DNA of 64,000 bases from Macrostomum hystrix (Eukaryota > Platyhelminthes > Macrostomidae): positions 992,001 to 1,056,000 of the forward strand of contig CATNEN010000029.1 of assembly GCA_950097015.1 (NCBI GenBank), written 5' to 3'. Under the pieces are notes generated by a model. The model was not told where the DNA came from. It made no database searches and saw nothing but the letters and a program-made list of their open reading frames with translations. Of this stretch, positions 22,852 through 35,900 are shown piece by piece. The position numbers and the translations under genes are program-made. Position 1 is the stretch's first letter, and each line of letters begins with the position of its first letter.

Positions 22852-25800
22852 CTGGACAGAGGAACAGAGCCAGTTCAGCGTTGTAAGCCCACGACAAATG
22901 GCTGGACTAGCAATCCACTCTAACTAATATCCGATCGGTGAGGCTAGCAATCCACTCTAACTAATATCCGATCGGTGAGGCTAGCAATCCACTCTAACCA
23001 ATCTCAACCGGGTGAGGCCGGCAATCCACTCTAACCAATCTCAACCGGGTGGGGCTAGCAATCCACTCTATCCAATCTCAACCGGGTGAGGCTAGCAATC
23101 CACTCTTACCAATCTCAACCAGGTGAGGCTAGCAATCCACTCTCACCAATCTCAACCGAGTGGGGCTAGCAATCCACTCTCACCAATCTCAACCGGGTGA
23201 GGCTAGCAATCCACTCTCACCAATCTCAACCGGGTGGGGCTAGCAATCCACTCTCACCAATCTCAACCGGGTGAGGCTAGCAATCCACTCTAACTAATCT
23301 CAACCTGGTGAGGCTAGCAATCCACTCTCACCAATCTCAACCCGGTGAGGCTAGCAATCCACTCTAACCAATCTCAACCAGGTGAGGCTAGCAATCCACT
23401 CTATCCAATCTCAACCGGGTGAGGCTAGCAATCCACTCTCACCAATCTCAACCCGGTGAGGCTAGCAATCCACTCTAACCAATCTCAACCCGGTGAGGCT
23501 AGCAATCCACTCTCACCAATCTCAACCCGGTGAGGCTAGCAATCCACTTTCACCAATCTCAACCGGGTGAGGCTAGCAATCCCAGTCTGTACTCACGCAT
23601 CTGAGTGTGTTGAGAAAGTTGTTGCGGTAGCTCTTGCTGAAGGCGCAATAGATCCAAGGATTAACGCAACAGTTGCTGATGCCGAACCACTGGATTAATA
23701 GAAGGCCTTGCTCCAGGTGGACAACGTGGCTGTGATTCACGAAGTACATGATGCCAACGGCATGCAACGGCAGCCAGGAGATGGCGAAGATCAGGACTAC
23801 CGTAGCCAGCATCTTCACCAATCTGCTCATCTGCTTCTTGTCGTTAACATTTGAACATCTGGCAGCGGAAAGAATTAGCAGTTTTAGCAATTCTAACTCT
23901 ATGAACAGCATTAGCTAGCGATCTTGTCTTGCAGAGCGATCACTCAACAAGCGAGGAAAATATCTTTATTTGACTAGAAAAACTGCCTCAACAAAATGGT
24001 CAAATGGATGAGGTACTCAGATAGAGTACATAATGCCATAGGCACATTGTGAGCTAGTCTAGAAGTTTATTTAATATTTCAGAACTCCTATGACTAATTC
24101 ATATTGTTAGTGGTTTTCTTAGCTTTTTGTAGATGCCTGTAGCTAAATAATCGATAGCATGGGTCCGGTAAGTAGTATTAACTGTTTAATCGCAACAGGT
24201 TTTTTCTCTAACGCGGTCCTTTATTTGCCAGAATTGTTAAAACTGTTTCACTTTTAAGAAAGCGGCTTGTACAATCCTTGTAAAACACTCGACTACAATC
24301 TTTCAACAACTCTCGGCTACAATCCTTGTGCAACTCTCAAATACAATCCTTGTAAAACTCTCGACTACAATCTTTGAACAACTCTCGGCTACAATCCTTG
24401 TGCAACTCTCAAATACAATCCTTGTAAAACTCTCGACTACAATCTTTGAACAACTCTCGGCTACAATCCTTGTGCAACTCTCAAATACAATCCTTGTAAA
24501 ACTCTCAAATACAATCCTTGTGCAACTCTTAAATACAATCTTTGTACAACTCTCAAATACAATCCTTGTACAACTCTCAAATACAATCCTTGTACAACTC
24601 TTAAATACAATCCTTGTACAACTCTCAAATACAATCCTTGTACAACTCTCAAATACAATCCTTGTGCAACTCTCAAATACAATCCTTGTGCAACTCTCAA
24701 ATACAATCCTTGTGCAACTCTCAAATACAATCCTTGTGCAACTCTCAAATACAATCCTTGTACAACTCTCAAATACAATCCTTGTGCAACTCTCAAATAC
24801 AATCCTTGTACAACTCTCGGCTACAATCCTTGTGCAACTCTCAAATACAATCCTTGTGCAACTCTCAAATACAATCCTTGTACAACTCTCGGCTACAATC
24901 CTTATGCAACTCTCAAATACAATCCTTGTACAACTCTCAAATACAATCCTTGTACAACTCTCAAATACAATCCTTGTGCAACTTTCAAATACAATCCTTG
25001 TGCAACTCTCAAATACAATCCTTGTGCAACTCTCAAATACAATCCTTGTGCAACTCTCAAATACAATCCTTGTGCAACTCTCAAATACAATCCTTGTGCA
25101 ACTCTCAAATACAATCCTTGTACAACTCTCAAATACAATCCTTGTGCAACTCTCAAATACAATCTTTGAACAACTCTTGACTACAACCATTGTACAACTC
25201 TCAAATACGATCCTTGTACAACTCTCAAATACAATCCTTGTGCAACTCTCAAATACAATCTTTGAACAACTCTCGGCTACAACCATTGTACAACTCTCAA
25301 ATACAATCCTTCTGCAACTCTCAAATACAATCCTTGTGCAACTCTCAAATACAATCCTTGTGCAACTCTCAAATACAATCCTTGTACAACTCTCAAATAC
25401 AATCTTTGTACAACTGTCAAATACAATCTTTGTACAACTGTCAAATACAATCTTTGTACAACTCTCAAATACAATCCTTGTGCAACTCTCAAATACAATC
25501 TTTGTACAACTCTCAAATACAATCTTTGTACAACTCTCAAATACAATCCTTGTACAACTCTCAAATACAATCTTTGTACAACTCTCAAATACAATCTTTG
25601 TACAACTCTCAAATACAATCCTTGTGCAACTCTCAAATACAATCCTTGTGCAACTCTCAAAGGTGAGAGATGAGACTGTGAGACATGAGACTGTGAGACA
25701 TGAGACTGTGAGACATGAGACTGTGAGAGATGAGACTGTAAGAGATGAGACTGTGAGAGATGAGACTGTGAGAGATGAGACTGTAAGAGATGAGACTGTG

Positions 25801-26806
25801 AGAGATGAGGCTGTGAGACATGAGACTGTGAGAGATGAGACTGTGAGACATGAGACTGTGAGACATGAGACTGTGAGAGATGAGACTGTGAGACATGAGA
25901 CTGTGAGACATGAGACTGTGAGACATGAGACTGTGAGAGATGAGACTGTGAGAGATGAGACTGTGAGAGATGAGACTGTGAGAGATGAGACTGTGAGAGA
26001 TGAGACTGTGAGACATGAGACTGTGAGAGATGAGACTGTGAGAGATCAGACTGTGAGAGATGAGACTGTGAGAGATGAGACTGTGAGAGATGAGACTGTG
26101 AGAGATGAGACTGTGAGAGATGAGACTGTGAGAGATGAGACTGTGAGAGATGAGACTGTGAGAGATGAGACTGTGAGACATGAGACTGTGAGACATGAGA
26201 CTGTGAGACATGAGACTGTGAGAGATGAGACTGTGAGAGATGAGACTGTGAGAGATGAGACTGTGAGAGATGAGACTGTGTGCTGTAGTTGGTCAGGGAA
26301 TCTGAAAAGTCATATTTATTGCAGTGCGTTTTTTCTGTTTCTCAATTACTCAGTTGCTATTTCTGAACACGAACTGATTAATAGACTAGACTAATCAGGT
26401 AGGAAAATACGTATCTTGATTATGACTATGTCTCTCGGGCATGAGTTTATGATTTCTCATAGTCTGTGCCGTTATGACCCACTATTCCCACTGCAAGCGA
26501 CAGTAAAATTTTAATACGGCCCCTCGACGGGTTATTACCGTAATTCGATATCTCCAGCTATTTTAGTCTCTTGTTGTGCTTCTATTGCGCGCAATTCAAA
26601 GACTAAACTATGTTTCCACTGACGTCATAATCCCCTATCAGATTACATTTGAGAAAAATAAATTTATATTTGGTTAAGATAAATTAGAAACTTGATAGTT
26701 TGCTACAGAAGCGAACCAGATTTTTCGTGCAAAATAAACACGAAATAGATAGATAGACAGATAGATAGACAGATAGATAGACAGATAGATAGACAGATAG
26801 ATAGAC

Positions 26807-26837
<31 letters not shown>

Positions 26838-26850
26838 CAGATAGATAGAC

Positions 26851-26898
<48 letters not shown>

Positions 26899-27035
26899 CG
26901 ATAGATGGATAGATAGATAGATAGACAGATAGATAGACAGATAGATAGATAGATAGATAGATAGACAGATAGATAGATAGATAGATCGATAGATGGATAG
27001 AAAGATAGATAGATAGATAGATAGATCGATATATG

Positions 27036-27092
<57 letters not shown>

Positions 27093-30000
27093 GTTTTCTA
27101 AGAAAGCGAACTCACTTTCTAAGAAAGTCGTCCGGCTGGTTGGAGCGCCGGCTGAGCTTATAGGCCACGGTGGCATAGCAGGCCGCAATGAACAGCAGTG
27201 GCCCGGCGTACAGCAGAAAGAATATGACAACAATGTGATAGATCTTGCCGTGCAGTTCTCCCATTGTGTTTCCGCACACCAGGTAAGTCTTATTCCTCTT
27301 CGTAATTTCGCCTAGATCGTAGTACACCAGCCATGGGGACAGCAGCAGCAGGACGTAGAGCCACACACCGGCGATGATCCCGACTGTCTGCTTCTTGGAG
27401 AAGTGCCGCTTCAGCGGGCGACAGATCGCCAAGTAGCTAGAACGGTTTATGGTTGGAATTTTGAGTCTTCACTCGTGCTCAATTAAGCACCAGAGAGGCA
27501 ATTGTGCATCGAGAATTTCAAGAGGTTCTATAGGGAAGACCATTGGGAAGATTCTATTGGGAAGATTCTATTGGGAAGATTCTATTGGGAAGATTCAATT
27601 GGGAAGATTCTATTGGGAAGATTCTATTGGGAAGATTCTATTGGGAAGATTTTATTGGGAAGATTCTATTGGGAAGATTCTATTGGGAAGATTCTATATT
27701 GAAGATTCTATTGGGAAGATTCTATTGGGAAGATTCTATTGGGAAGATTCTATTGGGAAGATTCTATTGGGAAGATTCTATTGGGAAGATTCTATTGGGA
27801 AGATTCTATTAGGAAGATTCTATTGGGAAGATTCTATTGGGAAGATTCTATTGGGAAGATTCTATTGGGAAGATTCTATTGGGAAGATTCTATTGGGAAG
27901 ATTCTATTGGGAAGATTCTATATTGAAGATTCTATTGGGAAGATTCTATTGGGAAGATTCTAATGGGAAGATTCTATTGGGAAGATTCTATTGGGAAGAT
28001 TATATTGGGAAGATTCTATTGGGAAGATTCTATCGGAAAAGTTCGATGGGGAAGATTCTAATGGGAAGATTCTATTGGGAAGATTCTATTGGGAAAAGTT
28101 CGATGGGGAAGATTCTATTGGGAAGATTCTATTGGGAAGATTCTATTGGGAAAAGTTCGATGGGGAAGATTCTAATGGGAAGATTCTATTGGGAAGATTC
28201 TATTGGGCAGATTCTTTTGGAAAGATTGCAATGGGAAGATTCTTTTGAAGACTCCTATCTACGAGTGTGTGAGATAAACTTGGGATAATATATTTTGTGA
28301 CGAATTTATTGGGAAGAAATTGAATTCAAACAGTACGTTTGAGAACGAGCATCATATTTGAAACTATGTAATGCGTACCGATCGAAGGCGATGACACTGA
28401 AGGTGGTGACGGAGGCGGCAACGGCAACTCCCTGCAGGTAGGGCATCGCCTTGCACAGAGCCTTACCGGCGACCCAGTCTGCGGCGAAGAAAATGTGAGC
28501 AGGGTTGAGATTCTCGCTTTGACTTGGGCTTGATGAAGGGAGAGAATGTTGGGTTGATGAAGGGAGAGAATGTTGGGTTGATGAAGGGAGAGAATGTTGG
28601 GTTGATGAAGGGAGAGGATGGTGGGTTGATGAAGGGAGAGAAGGGTGGGTTTATGAAGGGAGAGAATGGTGGGTTGAAAAAAGGGAGAGAAACGTAGGTT
28701 TGATGAAGGGAAAGAAGAGTAGGGTTGATGAAGGGAAAGAAGAGTAGGGTTGATGAAGGGAAAGAAAAGTAGGGTTGAAGTGAGAGAAGAGTAGGGTTGA
28801 TGAAGGGAGAGAAGAGTAGGTTTGATGAAGGGAAAGAAGAGTAGGGTTGAAGTGAGAGAAGAGTAGGGTTGATGAAGGGAGAGAAGGGTGGATTGATGAA
28901 GGGAAAGAAGAGTAGGGTTAATGAAGGGAGATAAGCGTAGGTTTGATGAAGGGAGAGAAGTAGGGTTGAAGTGAGAGAAGAGTAGGGTTGATGAAGGGAG
29001 AGAAGTAGGGTTGAAGGGAAAGAAGAGTAGGGTTGATGAAGGGAGAGAAGGGTGGATTGATGAAGGGAAAGAAGAGTAGGGTTAATGAAGGGAGATAAGC
29101 GTAGGTTTGATGAAGGGAGAGAAGTAGGGTTGAAGGGAAAGAAGAGTAGGTTTGAAGTGAGAGAAGAGTAGGTTTGATGAAGGGAGAGAAGTAGGGTTGA
29201 AGGGAAAGAAGAGTAGGGTTGATGAAGGGAGAGAAGGGTGGATTGATGAAGGGAAAGAAGAGTAGGGTTAATGAAGGGAGATAAGCGTAGGTTTGATGAA
29301 GGGAGAGAAGTAGGGTTGAAGGGAAAGAAGAGTAGGTTTGAAGTGAGAGAAGAGTAGGTTTGATGAAGGGAGAGAAGTAGGGTTGAAGGGAAAGAAGAGT
29401 AGGTTTGAAGTGAGAGAAGAGTAGGTTTGATGAAGGGAGAGAAGTAGGGTTGAAGGGAGAGAAGAGTAGGGGTGATGAAGGTAGGTAAGCGTAGGGTTGA
29501 TGGATGGCTGTTGAATAAGTAGTTTTTCTCAGATAATCCATAAATACATTAGGATGGGGTGTATTTGGGAACAGTTACTGTCAAGACTATTCAACTGGTT
29601 GGTACACGCCTTTACAAAGTGTTTTGCATGTGTTTCCGGGCACTTTATTAAATCGCAGACTGGATTCCATAGTTGGGAGTGATTTTCTCGAGTGGTCAAT
29701 CTTCTAAGCGGAGCGAGAGAGGTCAGAGCCATAATCTCAGTGATCACGTGATGGCGCGCCAATTTCTAGGCGAACAGTTCCCAGCAATGTAGTAACATTC
29801 GGATTATCTAAAGAACACTGTTGGTTCAAAACACCAGGGAAGGCGTTAATCCAAGCGAGATTTGGGCGAGCACTAAAAAACATGGCCAGTATTTTACGCC
29901 AGCCAGATTAAGCAGCACGCAAGAGCCCCTTCCCCAGATCTCATTTGCCTTGGCTCGTTCCTTTGAGTCTGCGCTTCGAATTACTGGAAAAGTCCTGCCG

Positions 30001-32914
30001 GATGCCTGCTCTGAAAGCAATCAAACATTCATTCGGGGCCTCCTGACCTTCAGTGTATCCCTCACTGTACCCTCGTGACCTTCAGCGTATCCCTCACTGT
30101 ACCCTCCTGATCTTCAGTGTGTCCCTCACTGTACCCTCCTGATCTTCAGTGTGTCCCTCACTGTACCCTCCTGATCTTCAGTGTGTCCCTCACTGTACCC
30201 TCCTGATCTTCAGTGTATCCCTCACTGTACCCTCCTGATCTTCAGTGTATCCCTCACTGTACCCTCCTGATCTTCAGTGTATCCCTCACTGTACCCTCCT
30301 GACCTTCAGTGTATCCCTCACTGTACCCTCCTGATCTTCAGTTTATCCCTCACTGTACCCTCCTGACCTTCAGTGTATCCCTCACTGTACCCTCCTGATC
30401 TTCAGTGTATCCCTCACTGTACCCTCCTGATCTTCAGTGTATCCCTCACTGTACCCTCCTGATCTTCAGTGTATCCCTCACTGTACCCTCCTGATCTTCA
30501 GTGTATCCCTCACTGTACCCTCCTGATCTTCAGTGTATCCCTCACTGTACCCTCCTGATCTTCAGTGTATCCCTCACTGTACCCTCCTGATCTTCAGTGT
30601 ATCCCTCACTGTACCCTCCTGATCTTCAGTGTGTCTCTCACTGTACCCTCCTGATCTTCAGTGTGTCCCTCACTGTACCCTCCTGATATTCAGTGCACTC
30701 TAAATCTTTAGCAAATTGCAGTCAGGGCGAGAATTTAGTGCAAAGGAATTTCAGTTTCCTGCATGCTTTCAGCTAGATAACAGGATTATTCCACAGAAAA
30801 AAAAGTTTTTTTGTTGATGCTAGATAAACTTATGATTGCCTAACAACAGCTGATTTACAAATGTAATACAATTTCGATACCTGCACAGGCATCAAGATTT
30901 ACATCTGTCTGTCTGTCAGAGAGTCTGGCGTTTGCAAAAACTTGCCCGCTTGTGATTCGGCATAATAAAACTAATTAGGCATCGTCTATATTATCTAATA
31001 CACTTACTAATACTTCAAGAATATTGCAAACTCTCACATTTTCTTCTAAAAGCCACTCATACAAAGGAGTTTTTTAAAAATAATTTTTCGTCACGCAATA
31101 CAATCTGATTCAAGAAGCTTAATGAAGCTTAATGACATATTTTCATTTTAAATCAATGACCAACCCTAGTGGGGCTCGCTAGAATGGAAGGGATTTAGTT
31201 TGTCTACTGGCATTTCCCAACCGCGCAGCCGTATATTGATGATGTTCGGTTGAATGCCTAAGCTATACGGCCTGAAGGCTACCCGTCTCAAACTTTCAAG
31301 AATACTTCCAGACAGGCAATTAATCAGTTCAAGCCTTTCTGCGGTGTTTGGAGTCTGGGGGAAATAGGATGAAGGCTTGGGTGTGAAGGATATTTAAGTG
31401 AGACTTCCCAGTCGAGAATTTTTTTCACCAAGAATCCCCTTGCTCAGTAGGGGGATTTTGAGTTTTTAAAGTCCCACCAGGAGAAGGCGGGCGGTAGTGA
31501 CTGAGCACGTTGGCCGTGAAACTAAATTAGCTTTGGTATGACAGTGACTGATAGCCTTGCAATAATTAAAATTAGGAATTAGATTTTGTCTATTTATCGA
31601 AATAATGGGCGATTAATTTTTGTCTACTGCAGGATAATTAGCCTCCATCAGTTACCTTCTTGCCTTGCTGCGATCACTGAGTGCCCGGGTTAGTAATTAT
31701 GTTGACGAAGAAAAATCACCTGCCAGTTCATTGCCCGTCACAAAATAAACTGATTATCTAAATCTGCCTATTTTATTTGATGTTTTCCGAGAAGATAGGA
31801 GCGACCTTCTTTGTCCCATCTGATGCTCATCGGTAAACTCTTTAGGGTGTATTTCAATTTTTAACAAATTTGGACACGTTTTCAAACTCGTCAGACAAAT
31901 TTGGAAACCTGTTAGACACAGCTGTAAACCTGTTAGACACATTTGGAAACCTTGTTAGACACGTTTTTATACAGCTAAAAACTTTTAGACATATTTAAAA
32001 ACATACTTAACACAGCTGTAGACCTGTTAGACACAGCTGCAAACCTGTTAGACACATGATACCCTCATGGATAAGAAAATCTGCAAGACACATTTGAAAA
32101 CCTGTTAGAGACATATGGAAATCTGTTAGAGACATTTGAAAACCTGTTAGAGACATTTGGAAACCTGTTAGAGACAGCTGCTAACCTGTTAGAGACAGTT
32201 AAAAACCTGTTAGAGACATTTGAAAAACTGTTAGAGACATTTGAAAAACTGTTAGAGACATTTGAAAAACTGTTAGAGACATTTGGAAAACTGTTATAGA
32301 CAGCTGCTAACCTGTTAGAGACAGTTGAAAACCTGTTAGAGACATTTGAAAAACTGTTAGAGACATTTGAAAAACTGTTAGAGACATTTGAAAAACTGTT
32401 AGAGACATTTGGAAAACTGTTAGAGACATTTGAAAAACTGTTAGAGACATTTGGAAAACTGTTAGACACAGTGACGGACCCAGCTGTTAGAGAAAGTTTC
32501 AAATCTGTTAGACACAGCTGCCAACCTGTTAGACAAATTGTTAGACAAAGTTTAGCATTGTGTTCGCAGCAATAGAAGCCATGCAGTTTAAATTGCGACC
32601 CGTTGCTGAAAAGCCGAATAGGACAGTTTGCTCTTTTAAAGTCACCATTTGCGGGCAGTCAGCAAGCATGGGCGGGAAATGGACGAGATGAGTCCGGATG
32701 ATTTTTTGGTTTTGGCGACCTAGCAAAAAAGCTTTATTTAATGGCAATGCCTATTAGGCCATTACGCTGGCTAAAAGCGAACTGGTGGATGTTGCCTGAG
32801 GTGGAGCCTGCCAAACAATGCCAACACAAATTGCAGGTTGGATGGACGAAAAAAATCTATAGGATAGCAACACTCCAATACAATGCTAAAATGTGATGCA
32901 GAAAAAAAGTGAAA

Positions 32915-32945
<31 letters not shown>

Positions 32946-35900
32946 ATTCTTTCAGTTGTCAGTTTAGTTAATTGGTTCTGTCCTGTGTCAGTTTTTTCCT
33001 ATTTTTATCAGCATAAGTCAAAGAAAAGAACAATATTGTGTGAGATTGAGTGCGCGTGTTGGGGATATTTTTAGTAGCCCATCACCACTGACCAGAAAAA
33101 AAACAAATTTTTCTACTATAAGAAACATTATTTTCATAAAAAAACATGGCATATGCTACAACAGCGATATTGTAGCCTATTGCATAAAGCTGCGTTTAAT
33201 TTAGGAATATCAAAACACTGGTTGCCGGTGGCACCAGTCAGAGACTGTCTATGGTAAAAACTAGTCGAAATTGCATCAATTTAGTATCATCAAAAGACTG
33301 ACTGTCAGTAGCACCAGTCAGATACTGTCTATGGTAAAAACTAGTCGAAATTGCATCAATTTAGTATCATCAAAAGACTGACTGTCAGTAGCACCAGTCA
33401 GATACTGTCTATGGTAAAAACTAGTCGAAATTGCATCAATTTAGTATCATCAAAAGACTGACTGTCAGTAGCACCAGTCAGATACTGTCTATGGTAAAAA
33501 ATGTCGCAACTGCGTTCAATTTAGAAATATCAAATTGAATGATAGCTTTTCTAAACTACTTCGAGTCTACGAGATCTGCGCTCGAAAAAAGAAATTTTCT
33601 TGTAAAAATAATTGGTCCTAAATCAGGCCAGATTTGCAGCCGACAGCACAGCAGCTGCAGCTCTAGCTGTACTCTCAATTACCCCAGCTAATGCTGGTAC
33701 TCATCTAACAGCTGTGTGAACTGAAGCAATGCGGAGTAAAGTATCTAAATGGGCTTTTCGTTCAATCACAGACCTACTTTAACCGTTATAGCTAATATTC
33801 ACTGAATCCGGATTCGAACCCCTGACCTACAATTCGTGAGTCCGACGCTCTAACCCAGGGGTCGTTAAACTTATTAGTTAGCGGGCCAAAGAGAAAACCT
33901 AAAAGACGATAGCGGGCCGCATTGACTGTAGAAAGATGAGACACGGGAGAGATGGGACACGGAAGTGATGAGACACGGGAGAGATGAGACACGGGAGGGA
34001 TGAGACACGGGAAACATGAGACACGGGAGTGATGAGACACGGGAGTGATGAGACACGGGTGAGATGAGACACGGGAGTGATGAGACACGGGAGTGATGAG
34101 ACACGGGAGTGATGAGACACGGGAGAGATGAGACACAGGAGAGATGAGACACGGGAGTGATGAGACACAGGAGTGATGAGACACGGGAGAGATGAGACAC
34201 GGGAGAGATGAGACACGGGAGTGATGAGACACGGGAGTGATGAGACACGGGAGAGATGAGACACGGGAGTGATGAGACACGGGAGTGATGAGACACGGGA
34301 GTGATGAGACACGGGAGTGATGAGACACGGGAGAGTTGAGACACGGGAGTGATGAGACACGGGAGTGATGAGACACGTGAGTGATGAGACACGGGAGAGA
34401 TGAGACACGGGAGAGATGAGACACGGGAGTGATGAGACACGGGAGTGATGAGACACGGGAGAGATGAGGCACGAGACAGATGAGACAGGGGAACGATGAA
34501 ACAGTAGGTGTCGGAAGGAGCAACGGGTCGGATTTGGGAGCTTCGAGGGCCGCATCTGGCCCGCGGGCCGGAGTTTGCCTACCCCTGCTCTAACCGCTGG
34601 GTTACTTGGCTATAAACGATGTCATCAAATCTCTCGAATGTGTAAGTACATTGCGGGTATTTTAATATCCAGCAACAAATGCAGTACTTATTGTTAAGTT
34701 GTACTGTCAATTAACTATAAATAATGAATGGTCACCGAAGATCAGGCTGAGCAAAGTAACTCATTATAACTTGTCCCACCTCAAGCAAAGGTAAGGCGAT
34801 CATTTTAGTGAATTTTTAATGAGAACTCATGTGAACTTCTGTTGTCTATGCTTGAACTGGACTGGGGAACCGAAATGTGGTCTCAGAGACAGAGAAGTGC
34901 TCAATTGAGAATAGGCGGAGCAGGATGGGCTGGGATGATGCTATCCCAGCAGCCGCATGCCATACTCAGGCGGGACCTAATTCAATTGAAAATTGATGCC
35001 GCAAGCATCGTTGCGACGGTTTCCTGAGTGTCAGCCAGCTGCTGTGTGTCTCTAAAGCTTGATTTTTTTCTATAATCCCCGATTCTGCACCAATGCGCAG
35101 CAGCATCAGCAGCAGCAGCTCCAGGATAAATTTGGAAATACGATTATTGATTATTTTTTTCTGATGCGAACTATTCGACCTGTCACACTTTCCCTTATCA
35201 GTGATTCCAGGCACTGGACTGAGTTAGAGATTTTCTGGAGAGATGGTCAGAAAAGTACTAAGTGATTGTACTTTGCTTGCTGGCCTTCTGCTTACGGACG
35301 TGTTGGGCCTTTTTGTGACAATCGATTGTTAAAGAAAATGTTTTTTTAATGACTAACTATCTGCTTGCTCTGTCTCTCTGCCAAAAATCTGACTGCCTAC
35401 CTGACTGTCTACCTGACTGTCTACCTGACTGTCTACCTGACTGTCTACCTGACTGCCTACCTGACGGTCTACCTGACTGTCTACCTGACTGTCTACCTGT
35501 CTGTCTACCTGACGGTCTACCTGACTGTCTACCTGACTGTCTACCTGACTGTCTACCTAACGGCCTACCTGACGGTCTACCTGATTGTCTACCTGACTGT
35601 CCATCTGACTGTTAACAAGCGTTAGTTAAGCCAAGTCTCCCTATTAATTTTGAAAACCTTTACAAAAGTACTAATTAGTGCAAGGTAGGCAATCCTTGAC
35701 TGACACCCGATTGGACATTGCCCTCTATCATTAGCAAAGTTACACTAGACTGGCTGTCAGTTTTTTGACAGTGATTAATAATTACCTCACCAACACGATG
35801 AAGCGAACGTCTGTTTACCTCATTCTTGGCCTTCGTTAACCTTCCTTAGCGGCCTCAGAGATCTCAGACAAACGAATATTTGGTATTCCATTGCAATCGC

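Larger units (their letters stand above)
33640..34616 (-). mobile_element. tRNA-derived SINE, family 1, split by a hAT-type insertion
   Basis: Body and B box (GGTTCGAATCC on the minus strand, about 33803-33813) lie on the left. The 5' tRNA head (CCAAGTAACCCAGCGGTTAG) lies right of the inserted element. Removing 33856-34595 rejoins a continuous tRNA-like region, TCCGACGCTCTAACCGCTGG on the plus strand. The body shares CAGCTGTGTGAATTGAAGC-like and AATGCGGAGTTAAGT pieces with other family copies. Confidence 0.85.

Noticed and set aside
22506-22923. Plus-strand Ala/Arg-rich and Leu-rich ORFs
   Set aside because: They are the complement of GPCR exon 5, whose minus-strand frame joins exon 4 in phase and ends in a stop.
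24328-26394. 688-codon ORF with 8- and 5-residue repeats, and long ORFs on the other strand
   Set aside because: It is simply the 24-bp and 15-bp arrays read through. The arrays lie in a GPCR intron, are open in several frames, and contain no non-repeat coding segment or splice support.
34842-35027. Possible small exon in GPCR intron 1
   Set aside because: 61 codons, no domain, no convincing acceptor/donor pair, and phase cannot fit the receptor, which is complete without it.
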